In this document: piece by piece, positions 45,124 through 53,916 of the stretch
Layout: each line of letters starts with the position of its first letter
How positions within the stretch are numbered: the first letter of the stretch is position 1
NCBI GenBank assembly: GCA_015232395.1
Contig: JADFZT010000025.1
Coordinates: 1-55,780, forward strand
DNA length: 55,780 bases
Reading direction: 5' to 3'
Source: Magnetococcales bacterium
Lineage (GTDB): Bacteria > Pseudomonadota > Magnetococcia > Magnetococcales > JADFZT01
The notes under the pieces: model-generated
Told to the model about the DNA's origin: nothing
Databases searched by the model: none
Seen by the model: the letters and a program-made list of their open reading frames with translations, nothing else
Made by a program: the position numbers and the translations under genes

Positions 45124-46491
45124 CTAGCGCACCAGGATAAAAAACCCCTCCCCCCCGCGTTCGATGTTCAGCAACATTTTATGCTTTTTCTTGCGTACCG
45201 CACGGGAAAGCTCCTTGAAGGTTTTCACCGGGATGCGGTTGGCGGAAATAATCCGGTCTCCCGGGCGCAATCCCGTTTGCCAGGCAGGGCTCTCCCGCTC
45301 CAAATCGACAATGCTGATACCGGTAGCGCCATCTTCATCCGGAATTTCCAGAAGTGCCCCTTCCAAACGGGGATCCACCTCCGAGCCATCCAGGCGCAAC
45401 TGTTCAGGCTCCGCCACATGGGCATTCACCCGCTTGGTGCGGCCATCCCGGATAAACTCGATTTTGACCTGCTCACCAATCCGGGCAAGCCCGATGAGGT
45501 TTCTCAGATCAGAGACCCCATCGATCTTTTTACCGTTGGCTTTGGTGATCACATCCCCGGCTTTAAGCCCGGCCCGCTCAGCAGCAGTCCCTGGAGTGAC
45601 CCGGGTAATCACCGCCCCCTTGGTGTCGTTATGAATACCGAAGGCAAGGGCCAACTCCGGGGTCAGGCTCTGGGCTTGCACCCCCAGCAATCCCCGGCGC
45701 ACCTCGCCATATTCCACCAGCTGGGACATCACCCGCTGGGCCATATCCACCGGGATGGCAAAGCCGATGCCGACATTCCCCCCCCCCTTGGCCAGGATGG
45801 CGGTATTGATTCCCACCAGCTTGCCGTCGAGATCCACCAGCGCCCCACCGGAGTTGCCGGGGTTGATGGAGGCGTCGGTCTGGATAAAATCTTCATACCC
45901 TTCGATACCGAGCCCCGTGCGCCCCAACGCACTGATGATACCGGAGGTGACGGTTTGACCCAGACCAAAGGGATTGCCGATGGCGACCACAAAGTCTCCC
46001 ACCCGCAGATCGTCCGAATCTCCCATTTCGATCTCTTGCAAGCCCTTGGCGGGGACTCGTATGACTGCAATATCGGTTTCCGGATCAACCCCCACCAGGT
46101 GGGCGCTGAGAATTTTGCCATCCTGGGAGGTGACGGTAATCTGGTCGGCATCTTTGATGACGTGGTGGTTGGTGAGGATAAATCCTTTGCGGGCATCCAC
46201 TACTACCCCTGAGCCCAGGCTTCGTTCCACCTTGTCCTTTTGTCGGCCCTGGCGGGGAAATTCAAAAAAACGACGGAAGAAGGGATCGGAGAGGATGGGG
46301 TGTTCCGGGGTTTCGATGGTGGTGGAGGTGGCGATATTGACCACCGATGGAATGACTTTTTCCACCATGGGAGCGAGGCTGGGCAGGCGTTTACCCCCCA
46401 CAGCCATGGGCAGCCCGGCTGTAGCGGCCACAGCGACAAACAGAATGAAAATGCTCCCAATCCAGACGCTTTTTTTCCAAGCTCGGTTCAT
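45124..46491 (-). CDS. Second Do-family periplasmic serine protease (DegQ/DegP-like)
   Basis: A 455-residue exported protease. N-terminal hydrophobic segment (SVWIGSIFILFVAVAATAGLP) acts as signal peptide or anchor. Protease domain: His in ILTNHHVIKD (about 108), Asp in ETDIAVIRV (about 140) and Ser in NPGNSGGAL (about 214). Two PDZ domains follow (LLGVQAQSLTPELALAFGI to GDVITKANGKKI; ISIVDLERESPAWQTGLRPG to IISANRIP). It is a diverged paralogue of the protease encoded at 20630-22039. Start 46491 follows the NUDIX gene after one base, so the two are cotranscribed, and its ribosome binding site GAGG overlaps the end of that gene. Confidence 0.94.
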   Translation of the reverse strand: MNRAWKKSVWIGSIFILFVAVAATAGLPMAVGGKRLPSLAPMVEKVIPSVVNIATSTTIETPEHPILSDPFFRRFFEFPRQGRQKDKVERSLGSGVVVDARKGFILTNHHVIKDADQITVTSQDGKILSAHLVGVDPETDIAVIRVPAKGLQEIEMGDSDDLRVGDFVVAIGNPFGLGQTVTSGIISALGRTGLGIEGYEDFIQTDASINPGNSGGALVDLDGKLVGINTAILAKGGGNVGIGFAIPVDMAQRVMSQLVEYGEVRRGLLGVQAQSLTPELALAFGIHNDTKGAVITRVTPGTAAERAGLKAGDVITKANGKKIDGVSDLRNLIGLARIGEQVKIEFIRDGRTKRVNAHVAEPEQLRLDGSEVDPRLEGALLEIPDEDGATGISIVDLERESPAWQTGLRPGDRIISANRIPVKTFKELSRAVRKKKHKMLLNIERGGEGFFILVR

Positions 46492-46492
46492 T

Positions 46493-46936
46493 TTATGCCT
46501 CACGTAGTGGTGCAACCTGGCCGCTCTCCCGATAGCGGACATAATCGGCCAAAATCAATCCATGATCAAATGCCAGGGTGACGGGGATTTTTTTTGGATC
46601 GACGATCATGACATTTTTGGCGTCGTCAGCGGCGACCGGATCCCCATGGGCTTCGGCGATGTAGACCGGGGTGGTGGTGTGCATGCGGGGATCCCGGTTG
46701 GGATCGGAATAGACCCCGAGCAAGGTCTTGAGCTTGACCTTGAGCCCAGTCTCCTCCAGCGCCTCCCGAACCGCCGCCACCTCCACCCGCTCCCCCCGAT
46801 CCACAAATCCCCCAGGCAGCGCCCAGCCAGGGGGCGGATTTTTCCGCTCAATCAAGACGATTGGACGGTTGGGGTGGTCCAAAAGTTCAATGATGATGTC
46901 AGCGGTGAGGAAGGGGGTTTCGGGGATCCAGGCCAT
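46493..46936 (-). CDS. NUDIX hydrolase
   Basis: A 147-residue enzyme with the Nudix box [20 protein letters not shown] followed by ETGL, matching GX5EX7REUXEEXGU. These enzymes hydrolyse nucleoside diphosphates linked to another moiety. The N-terminus ([27 protein letters not shown]) resembles ADP-ribose or NAD-related NUDIX proteins, though the substrate cannot be assigned. AAGGAA lies five bases before the ATG. It sits between a nucleotidyltransferase and htrA in a compact minus-strand run. Confidence 0.93.
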   Translation of the reverse strand: MAWIPETPFLTADIIIELLDHPNRPIVLIERKNPPPGWALPGGFVDRGERVEVAAVREALEETGLKVKLKTLLGVYSDPNRDPRMHTTTPVYIAEAHGDPVAADDAKNVMIVDPKKIPVTLAFDHGLILADYVRYRESGQVAPLREA

Positions 46937-46945
46937 GGGGATTCC

Positions 46946-47308
46946 TTATGGATGATTGTCCAGTGTGGAAAGCAATTGTTGTGATGCTTGGTTTCCAGGA
47001 GATGAGGGCGAGACATAACACACTTTGGCGTCAGAGATGACCTGATCCCGGAAACGGGCGCTCAAAAAGCCGGGGGTGTTGAGATCGACCTTGCGGCCTA
47101 GAAGGTTGGAGAGTTCCATTTCCATGGTGAAAAAGGCGAGGCCTGGGGTATGGCCGGGTTGGAACTCCACCAAAACGTCGATATCGCTATCAGGGCCGAA
47201 TTCATCCCCCAGGATGGAGCCGAAGAGGGAGAGGCGTTGGATATGGTGGCGTTGGCAAAAATGGCTAATCTGCTCTTCGATGAGATTGATGCCGTGGAAA
47301 ATCGCCAT
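46946..47308 (-). CDS. MNT-type nucleotidyltransferase
   Basis: A 120-residue minimal nucleotidyltransferase. The motif LSLFGSILGDEFGPDSDIDVLVEF has the GS and the DxD metal residues of the DNA-polymerase-beta-like fold (MntA type). Such proteins usually pair with a HEPN-domain protein (HepT) in a toxin-antitoxin-like unit, where MntA AMPylates HepT. No HEPN reading frame is next to it here, so it is solitary. GGAGG lies eight bases upstream of the ATG. The C-terminus after LNTPGFLSARFRDQVISDAK is Ser/Gln-rich. Confidence 0.88.
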   Translation of the reverse strand: MAIFHGINLIEEQISHFCQRHHIQRLSLFGSILGDEFGPDSDIDVLVEFQPGHTPGLAFFTMEMELSNLLGRKVDLNTPGFLSARFRDQVISDAKVCYVSPSSPGNQASQQLLSTLDNHP

Positions 47309-47336
47309 GATTCAACCTCCCTGCCCAAAACGATAT

Positions 47337-47972
47337 TTACCCTTCAAACACCTCTCGAAAAGCCGCCAGATAGCGCTCTTCCAGCTCTTCCCGGGTGATA
47401 TCGACCCCGAGCTTTGCCAGGGATGTCACCGGGCGGCCTTGGAGCCCGCAAGGAATGATGCCATCGAAGTGGCTTAAATCCGGGTCCCGGTTGAGAGCTA
47501 CCCCATGATAGGCCACTCCCCTGGTGATGCGCACCCCCAATGCCGCGATTTTGGCTCGGTCCACCCACACACCGGGGTTGTCGGGTTCTCTGGTTGCTGT
47601 GATTCCGAGGCTGGAGAGGGTTTTCAGGATCGACTCTTCCAGCCGGGTGACGTGCTTTCGCACCATACGGCTGTGGGGCCGCAAATCCCACACCACATAG
47701 GCGATCATCTGCCCGGGCCCATGGTAGGTCACACGCCCCCCCCGATCGGTTTCAACCAGGGGGATTTTTTCCCGGGTGGAATCATCCAACACCTCCTCCA
47801 CCTTCCCCGATCTCCCCAGGGTATAGACGGGCGAGTGTTCCAACAGATAGAGGGTATGCCCCGCCCTCCCGGCAACCACCTCCCCCACCCGCTTCTGCTG
47901 CATCTCCCAAGCGGCTTCATAGTCGATCCGGTGGTGGCGGATAATCTCGAAGGATAGTGCTGCTTGGGTCAC
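47337..47972 (-). CDS. lipB: Octanoyltransferase LipB
   Basis: A 211-residue enzyme moving octanoate from ACP to lipoyl domains. Conserved blocks: TLYLLEHSPVYTLGR, DRGGRVTYHGPGQMIAYVVW, and AKIAALGVRITRGVAYHGVALN; the catalytic Cys is in FDGIIPCGLQGRPVTSL. Length is normal. The start is a GTG at 47972 that overlaps the stop codon of the TPR gene (GTGA), so translation is probably coupled. LipA, its pathway partner, is encoded in the same run, but the ATPase/TPR pair lies between them. Confidence 0.96.
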   Translation of the reverse strand: MTQAALSFEIIRHHRIDYEAAWEMQQKRVGEVVAGRAGHTLYLLEHSPVYTLGRSGKVEEVLDDSTREKIPLVETDRGGRVTYHGPGQMIAYVVWDLRPHSRMVRKHVTRLEESILKTLSSLGITATREPDNPGVWVDRAKIAALGVRITRGVAYHGVALNRDPDLSHFDGIIPCGLQGRPVTSLAKLGVDITREELEERYLAAFREVFEG

Positions 47973-49222
47973 CCTTCCTCCAGTTCGGCCAGTCGCTTGC
48001 GAGCCTCCTCAGCCCATTTCCGATGCTCCGCTTGTTGCGGATAGCTTTCAGCCAATTTTTCCCACAGTTGCAGGGATTCCTGGAAATATTCTCTGGCAGC
48101 CGCTGTTTTCCCCAATGATTTGGCAGAATCAGCACACTTCCAGTTGGATGTTGCCACTCCCCACAAGGCTTGCGGAGTATCGCCTAAATTGGTGTGTAGT
48201 CGGCCAAAAACTTCCAGCGACCTGCCAAACATCTCTTCAGCACCCTCTAGTTGCCCCAAAGCCTGGCGGATATCGCCCACCTTTTCCAGTGAAACAGCCA
48301 GATCCCGCAAAGCCTGTGGAGATTCACCCACGCTTTGAAGCAGGCGGCGGCTAATTTCCAAGGACTCCCCAAAGGCTTTCTCCGCCCCTTCCAGTTCTCC
48401 CAATTGTTCCTGGATTGCCCCCGCCTTGTTGAGGGAGATACTCAGATCACGCAAGGCTTCCGGGGTTTCGGTTTTCGCAGCAGCTCTGGCCAGCTCCAGA
48501 ACCCTTTCGGCAATCTCCTTCCCCCTTTCCCCTTGACCCATTTCGAGAGTGACATCCACCGCATGAAAACCCGCCTGAATCACCCCGGGACCGCTGCGAT
48601 CCTTCACCCGCTGCCACTCCCGGAGCATCGCTTCAGCCAGTTCCGGATGGAAAATGGTAGGTTCCTTCCCAGGATCACGACTCCCCACATCAAAAAATTG
48701 GGCTGGGGGCGTGGTGGAGAGGAGGCTGGAATCGAGGATAAAATTGTGGGTGCGGACCGACCAAAAGTCCGGGGCTATTTCGCGGATGTGGGGGCGGTAA
48801 TCACCGGGAAGAACCAGGATAAATGGACGGGAGAGACGGCTGCGCAGGAGATCCCGCTGGAGGTTTAAGCGGTGGAGAAGGGCCACACGGGCTTTTTCCC
48901 AGCTATCCCGGTCGGTTTCATCCCCCCTTTCCCAAAACTCCACCCAGAGAGGAGCGCGCATCTCCCGCAACCCCGGTTTTTCTTCCCGAATCAGGGCGAG
49001 GAGGTGATCAGGCAGATCCAGGGGCTCTTCGGTGCGCACCGGTTGCAGCCGGTTTACCTGAAACTGAAGCTGCAACTCCAGCCGCTCACGAAAAAGATTG
49101 ATCAAGCCGGGAAAAGAAGAAAAAATAACGAAAAGACCAAACCCTCCAGAGAATTGCATATGGGTGGAAAAACGGGTCCAGATCTCCTCCCCCTCCTCGG
49201 TCAGGTGTAGGGTCTCAGCCAC
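47969..49222 (-). CDS. TPR protein with degenerate N-terminal domain, partner of the adjacent ATPase
   Basis: A 417-residue protein. Residues 1-200 form an uncharacterised domain: after a charged start (TLHLTEEGEEIWTRFSTHM), a hydrophobic strand (FGLFVIFSSFPGLINLFRER) sits where a P-loop strand would be, but has no Walker A, and FILVLPGDYRPHIREIAPDF is a later strand. Residues ~250-405 contain three 48-residue tetratricopeptide-like repeats (units beginning ALRDLSISLNKAGAIQEQLG, ALRDLAVSLEKVGDIRQALG and ALWGVATSNWKCADSAKSLG). The start is a GTG at 49222, inside the end of the ATPase gene (8-base overlap), directly after its G-rich tail, which acts as ribosome binding site. Its stop codon overlaps the lipB start. 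Function unknown. Confidence 0.75.
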   Translation of the reverse strand: MAETLHLTEEGEEIWTRFSTHMQFSGGFGLFVIFSSFPGLINLFRERLELQLQFQVNRLQPVRTEEPLDLPDHLLALIREEKPGLREMRAPLWVEFWERGDETDRDSWEKARVALLHRLNLQRDLLRSRLSRPFILVLPGDYRPHIREIAPDFWSVRTHNFILDSSLLSTTPPAQFFDVGSRDPGKEPTIFHPELAEAMLREWQRVKDRSGPGVIQAGFHAVDVTLEMGQGERGKEIAERVLELARAAAKTETPEALRDLSISLNKAGAIQEQLGELEGAEKAFGESLEISRRLLQSVGESPQALRDLAVSLEKVGDIRQALGQLEGAEEMFGRSLEVFGRLHTNLGDTPQALWGVATSNWKCADSAKSLGKTAAAREYFQESLQLWEKLAESYPQQAEHRKWAEEARKRLAELEEG

Positions 49223-50564
49223 CCCCCTCCCCCTCGGCTGCCTTTTTGCGCTCCCTCTCCTGTTCGATCTCAATCATCTCCAGGATTTCATTTTTCAGCA
49301 GTGGATGCACATCATACCAGCTGTCCCCATTGCGATAGTTGAGAACGAGCTTGGTGTCGAAAAAACGAGCCAGATCAAACAGACTTTCAAGCTCGTTCAA
49401 CTCCGCCTTTTTGGTTTCAATGATGCCCCATAGCCACCAGGCATCTTGCTTGGCAATGGGGAGCATGCCCGCCTTCAGATCCACTTCAGCGGATTTGATG
49501 ATGGAATCCCCAACCGGGAGTTCCACTTTTTTGCGGCTGGCAACGGTGATCAAGACGTGTTGGATCAAGCGGAAAAAATCCCGCAAATCCCCACCCGATG
49601 AGACCGCTAATCGTCCCAACCCTTCCGGAGTAAATATTTTTTGCCAGCCGGAAAGTCGTTTGTCGACGATTTTCCGCATGATCTCCACCCCACCCTCATC
49701 CACTCCCCCATTCCGCAAGGAAACATGGACGCTGGGTAATCTATTCAGGGTCGCCCCTGCCAACAGTCCAGCGAGATTGGGAACCAGCGAGGGAAGATAA
49801 GGGGGAATGGTGTAGAGGATGCTCAGTTTGGGAATCATCAGGGATTTGGAGTGACCGGAAAAAAGGTCGGCCACCGAATGATAGATCTTGAGTGCGTTCT
49901 CCCTGCTGCCCGATCCCATTTTTTCCAGGGAATCCACCAGCACCACCACTTTTTTGTCCGGGTCGTTGCGCTCAAAACGCACCCGGTCCACCATCTTGGC
50001 CGCAAAAGCCCAAGCTTGGTTTTTTACCAGTTCGGAATAGGGTCCCAATTTTTCCCTGAGTTTGTCTTTAAAATCGTGATTTTCCTTCAAAGCCAGCCGA
50101 AGATTGTCGCCACCAACCTTCAAAGAGGCGTGATCGAGTTTAATCTCCTGGCTTAAAAATTGGGTCGTGCGTTCCCAATAGCTGGTTTCGGTTTCATCCA
50201 CCTTGAAACGTTTGTTGACCTCATCATTGAAAGCCCCCATCAGGGTGATCATAAAATCCCCCTCTTCGACGGGCTGGGTGGTGTTCAGATAATCTTCCAG
50301 ATCGCACAAAAAAACCTCACACCCCTGCTCCTCCAACAACCCCTTGAGTCGTCGCAGTTCCGTGCTTTTGCCGCTTCCCCGTTGACCAAAAAGAAGATCG
50401 ACGCTGGCAGATGCCTGCATGCTGATGTTGGCCACCAGCCTTTGGATCGGGTCGTCATCAAACCGTTTGTGGATGGGGACGTATACGGGATCCTTCGGCT
50501 CCAGAGGCCGGTCATCAAGTGCACGGAAAAATTTTTTCAGCTCCAGTTTATCTTCCGGGGTCAT
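49215..50564 (-). CDS. P-loop ATPase of unknown function, partner of the TPR gene
   Basis: A 449-residue ATPase. Walker A is DLLFGQRGSGKSTELRRLK (Gly60 to Thr68). Walker B is KKVVVLVDSLEKMG, with Asp near 211. A later LAVSSGGDLRDFFRLIQHV resembles the sensor 2 region of Orc/Cdc6- and STAND-like ATPases. The C-terminal segment (SLFDLARFFDTKLVLNYRNG then WYDVHPLLKNEI) is like a winged-helix end often found in ATPases of bacterial conflict systems. No nuclease, protease or TIR motif is seen. The tail is Lys/Glu/Gly-rich. It is 75 bases downstream of lipA, and the TPR gene starts before it ends. No family name is assigned. Confidence 0.78.
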   Translation of the reverse strand: MTPEDKLELKKFFRALDDRPLEPKDPVYVPIHKRFDDDPIQRLVANISMQASASVDLLFGQRGSGKSTELRRLKGLLEEQGCEVFLCDLEDYLNTTQPVEEGDFMITLMGAFNDEVNKRFKVDETETSYWERTTQFLSQEIKLDHASLKVGGDNLRLALKENHDFKDKLREKLGPYSELVKNQAWAFAAKMVDRVRFERNDPDKKVVVLVDSLEKMGSGSRENALKIYHSVADLFSGHSKSLMIPKLSILYTIPPYLPSLVPNLAGLLAGATLNRLPSVHVSLRNGGVDEGGVEIMRKIVDKRLSGWQKIFTPEGLGRLAVSSGGDLRDFFRLIQHVLITVASRKKVELPVGDSIIKSAEVDLKAGMLPIAKQDAWWLWGIIETKKAELNELESLFDLARFFDTKLVLNYRNGDSWYDVHPLLKNEILEMIEIEQERERKKAAEGEGGG

Positions 50565-50639
50565 GGCGTGCTGGCTTCCCTGGTGGCGTTACTGATAGCG
50601 GTCAAAGGGCGATCTTGGTTGGGCATATGCCAATGATAC

Positions 50640-51530
50640 CTACAATATAGTGCCATTTTCTGATTTTTCCACCCTCACACCCCTCTCTTCCACTTTGAGG
50701 GAAGAGCGGGCCAGTGGGTGGCTTTCCACCTGGGTGAAATGCATCTTCCGAGCCAGCTCTCCCAGCTCTTCAAACTCTTCCGGCTTCCAGTAGCGAATCA
50801 CCGGATGGTGGCTGGAACTGGGAGCCAAGTATTGACCGATGGTGAGGGATTGTACACGAGCCTCTCGCAAATCCCTCAACACCCCTTCCACCTCCTCCCG
50901 ACTCTCCCCCAACCCCAGCATGATGCCGGATTTGGTGATAACCTGATCGGAAAGCTCCGCCGCCTGCTTCAACACCCCCAATGAATATTCATAATCCGCT
51001 GCCGGACGCACATGGGCATAGAGCCGGGGAACGGTTTCGACGTTGTGGTTGAAAATCGTCGGTGCTGCCGCAACCACCCGCTCAAGCGCTCCCGCCTTAC
51101 CTCTAAAGTCAGGGGTCAGCACCTCCACGCTGGGGGCGGGTTCAAGGGTGGCCAGTTTTTCCAGACACGCGACAAATTGACCCGCCCCCCCATCAGCCAG
51201 ATCATCCCGATCCACCGAAGTGATCACCACATGTTTCAGCTTCAGGATTCGAACCGCCCGCAAAAGCCGCTCAGGTTCATCCGGATCAACGGGTAGGGGC
51301 TTGCCGGTGGTGACATCACAAAAGGCGCAATTACGGGTGCAGACTGAACCCAAAATCATGAAAGCCGCATGCCCCCCCTGCCAGCACGCACCAATATTGG
51401 GGCAGGTCGCTTCGCTACAGACCGTATTGAGCTGATGTTTTTTCAGCAGCCCCCGCATGGTGAGATATTCTTTGGAGGCGGGAAGGGGAACCTTGAGCCA
51501 GCGGGGTTTTCTGCCGGTGACCCCAACCAC
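50640..51530 (-). CDS. lipA: Lipoyl synthase LipA
   Basis: A 296-residue radical SAM enzyme that inserts two sulfur atoms into octanoyl-lipoyl domains. The auxiliary-cluster cysteines are in [16 protein letters not shown] and the SAM cluster motif is [37 protein letters not shown] and [20 protein letters not shown] are family blocks. The C-terminal RSSY motif reads RSSL here; the Ser ligand is kept while the Tyr is replaced. The start is a GTG at 51530, directly after the DHH gene stop codon. lipB lies two genes downstream. Confidence 0.96.
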   Translation of the reverse strand: MVGVTGRKPRWLKVPLPASKEYLTMRGLLKKHQLNTVCSEATCPNIGACWQGGHAAFMILGSVCTRNCAFCDVTTGKPLPVDPDEPERLLRAVRILKLKHVVITSVDRDDLADGGAGQFVACLEKLATLEPAPSVEVLTPDFRGKAGALERVVAAAPTIFNHNVETVPRLYAHVRPAADYEYSLGVLKQAAELSDQVITKSGIMLGLGESREEVEGVLRDLREARVQSLTIGQYLAPSSSHHPVIRYWKPEEFEELGELARKMHFTQVESHPLARSSLKVEERGVRVEKSENGTIL

Positions 51531-52622
51531 TCACCGCTCCCGGGGATTGATGCGGGTGAAAAACTTTCGGCGGATTTTGGCGTTAAAGGCTTCCCACTTC
51601 ACCTTGGCCAGCTCCGGGTCGTCCTCCCCGGAGAGAAAGCCCAAGGGAATCTCAAACCCCCCCGCCATCGCCTTCCCTCCCCCATAAAAATGCCCATCCT
51701 CAGCCTTGCCCAGGGTCTCCTTGAGGAAGGAGTCCGGCCCCAGGGTGTGCTTGATGGTTCTGAGAGAGCCCTGAATCGACTCCCCCCGGCGCTCGTGGCT
51801 GACGATGCCGTAGACCACCACCGTGTGGACATTTTCCTCCGTGAGCAAAAAATCTGCCGCCTGGGGAATGGCGTCCCGCTCTTCGGATCTTAAAAACCCC
51901 ACCCCAGCCAGACAAAAACCATCCCGCACCATCCGATCCTTCAAGGCAGTACGAATCACCTCCATCACCCGATGGCTGCGCTGCTGGTGGAGAATTTCCA
52001 CCAAAAGATCGTTATCGGAAAAAGGCTGCAGATAAGCCGCCGAGTTAAAATCCAACGCCTGGGCGTGGATCATGGAACCGGTATCGGAAAGAATGCCATG
52101 CATGAGAGCGGTAGCCAGACGCCGATGCTCAGAGCGACCCGGGCGCAGGGTGAGAATGCCGCTGGCGAGATAATCAGCAAAGATAGCCGCACAGGAGCCG
52201 GTGGTGCGCAAATCCTTGAACTGGGGAACCAGGCGCTCCTGATCGACGTGATGATCCACCATCACCGTAATCGGCACCTCAGCCCGCTCCACGGCATCGG
52301 TCAGGTTGGAGGTGGTGCCCTGGTTATCCACAAACACCGATCCCTGGTAGCGATCTTTGGGAATATCATCTCGCTGCCAGCGAACGATGTTGATGTCGAG
52401 CAGGTGAATCAGGGCGATATTTTCCTGATGGCTGATGCGACCACCATAGAGCAGATCGGTCTCAATGCCGAATTGATCGCTGATCAGGCGATAGGCAAAG
52501 GCGCAGGAGATGGCGTCCGGATCAGGAAAATCCTGAATGATAACAGCATGGCGCTCCCCATCCCGATCCTTGAGGAGGTTGTATAGCTCCAGGGTCTTTT
52601 CGTTCTTGATTTCACTCTCCAC
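51531..52622 (-). CDS. DHH-family phosphoesterase (NrnA/RecJ-like)
   Basis: A 363-residue Mn2+-dependent phosphoesterase. The DHH motifs occur in order: QDFPDPDAISCAFAYRLI, SVFVDNQGTT, VMVDHHVDQERL and LMHGILSDTGSMIHAQA. The C-terminal DHHA1-like domain contains the glycine-rich GGGKAMAGGFEIPLGF. Members hydrolyse oligoribonucleotides, pAp or cyclic-dinucleotide products. The start is uncertain: the frame is open to a TTG at 52646, but the GTG at 52622 has AGGG about eight bases before it and is preferred. It is the first gene of a run continuing with lipA. Confidence 0.88.
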   Translation of the reverse strand: MESEIKNEKTLELYNLLKDRDGERHAVIIQDFPDPDAISCAFAYRLISDQFGIETDLLYGGRISHQENIALIHLLDINIVRWQRDDIPKDRYQGSVFVDNQGTTSNLTDAVERAEVPITVMVDHHVDQERLVPQFKDLRTTGSCAAIFADYLASGILTLRPGRSEHRRLATALMHGILSDTGSMIHAQALDFNSAAYLQPFSDNDLLVEILHQQRSHRVMEVIRTALKDRMVRDGFCLAGVGFLRSEERDAIPQAADFLLTEENVHTVVVYGIVSHERRGESIQGSLRTIKHTLGPDSFLKETLGKAEDGHFYGGGKAMAGGFEIPLGFLSGEDDPELAKVKWEAFNAKIRRKFFTRINPRER

Positions 52623-52823
52623 AGCCGATCCCTTTCCCAACGCCAAAGATGCAACCTGCTTCGATAGATGAAACCCACCTCAAAAGTTTACAAAAATTCC
52701 GCCCCCAGCACCAGACACGCACGCCAACTTGACGAAAATGGGTTTACACCGGCACCATGATGAAACATTTTGTCGGTTTTTCCTACTTATCAATTGTCCA
52801 TCACCTAGGGAAGGAGGGTTTTC

Positions 52824-53249
52824 ATGGCCGAGGTCAAGGCACGGGTCAAGCTGATTGAAGGCATTCAAATGTTGGGAGAGTCGGGCTCCGGGCACACCGT
52901 GGTGATGGATGCCGGAGAGGCGGTCGGCGGGCGCAACATGGGGGTGAGACCCATGGAGTTGCTGCTCATCGGCATGGGAGGCTGCGCTTCCATCGATGTA
53001 CTCTCCATCCTCAGAAAAGGCCGCCATCAGGTTAACGACTGCGAGGTGGCCATCACAGGCATCCGGGCTGAAACCGAACCCAAGGTCTATGTAGAGATCG
53101 AAGCGCACTTTATCGTCACCGGAATGAATCTTCCCGAAAAGGCTGTTATTCGCGCCATCGACCTCTCCAAGGAAAAATATTGCTCCGCCTCCATCATGCT
53201 GGGCAAAACCGCCAAGCTCAAAACCACCTTCGAGATCGTCGAAGGTTAA
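52824..53249 (+). CDS. OsmC-family protein
   Basis: A 141-residue protein of the OsmC/Ohr superfamily. The first redox Cys is in LLIGMGGCASIDVLSIL and the second in SKEKYCSASIML, the pair used for organic hydroperoxide reduction in this fold. The sequence is closer to the YhfA-like subgroup than to Ohr, whose activity is not established. A near-ideal ribosome binding site, AAGGAGG, stands seven to eight bases before the ATG. dsbA follows after 34 bases, suggesting a shared redox-related transcript. Confidence 0.93.
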   Translation: MAEVKARVKLIEGIQMLGESGSGHTVVMDAGEAVGGRNMGVRPMELLLIGMGGCASIDVLSILRKGRHQVNDCEVAITGIRAETEPKVYVEIEAHFIVTGMNLPEKAVIRAIDLSKEKYCSASIMLGKTAKLKTTFEIVEG

Positions 53250-53283
53250 TTTATCCATATGCACCCCCTGGAGTATCCGCACC

Positions 53284-53916
53284 ATGATGCCAGCTCGCCG
53301 TCTTGTCACCCTCGCATTTTTTTTCCTACTCTCCTTAACCCTGACACCCGGCCAAGCCCTGGCGTTGGATCTGGTGGAAGGGAAACATTATGAGGTGATT
53401 GCCGCCCCCATCACCCCCAAAGGGAGTAAGCCGGAGGTGGTGGAGGTGTTTAACTTTAAATGTCCCCACTGCTTCAAACTCCACCCCCATATGACCAAAT
53501 GGGCCTCGAAAAACCACGACAAATATGACATCAAAGCCCTGCCCATCTATTGGGGCAAGCAGACCGATGCCCCGGTGCGGGCCTACTATGCCGGGCTCTT
53601 CCTGAAAAAGGGGGAAGCGATGAAAAACGGCATCTTCCGGACCCAATTTAAGGATCAGGGCAACATTGAAGATATCGAAGAGCTGGCCTTTGTGGCAGAA
53701 GAAGCAGGGCTGGATCCGGTCAAGTTCAAAAAGCAGATGCGCGCCTTTGGAGTGACCGCCAAAGTCTCCCAAGCCAAATCCCTGCAACGCTCCTTCGGGG
53801 TCAACTCCACCCCCACCATTGTCATCAATGGCCGCTACAAAATTCATCCCGGCAAGCACGCCAAGGGTGATATGAAGCGGCTCTTTCAGATCGTGGAGGA
53901 ACTGGCTGCCCGATGA
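53284..53916 (+). CDS. dsbA: Thiol:disulfide interchange protein DsbA
   Basis: A 210-residue periplasmic oxidase that forms disulfide bonds in exported proteins. Signal peptide: residues 1-28 (LVTLAFFFLLSLTLTPGQALA). The active site is FNFKCPHCFKLHPHM, with the CPHC motif of DsbA. The cis-Pro loop is in VNSTPTIVINGRY. The helical insertion between them is of normal length. Its stop codon overlaps the etfB start by four bases (ATGA). No dsbB is present in the window. Confidence 0.95.
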   Translation: MMPARRLVTLAFFFLLSLTLTPGQALALDLVEGKHYEVIAAPITPKGSKPEVVEVFNFKCPHCFKLHPHMTKWASKNHDKYDIKALPIYWGKQTDAPVRAYYAGLFLKKGEAMKNGIFRTQFKDQGNIEDIEELAFVAEEAGLDPVKFKKQMRAFGVTAKVSQAKSLQRSFGVNSTPTIVINGRYKIHPGKHAKGDMKRLFQIVEELAAR

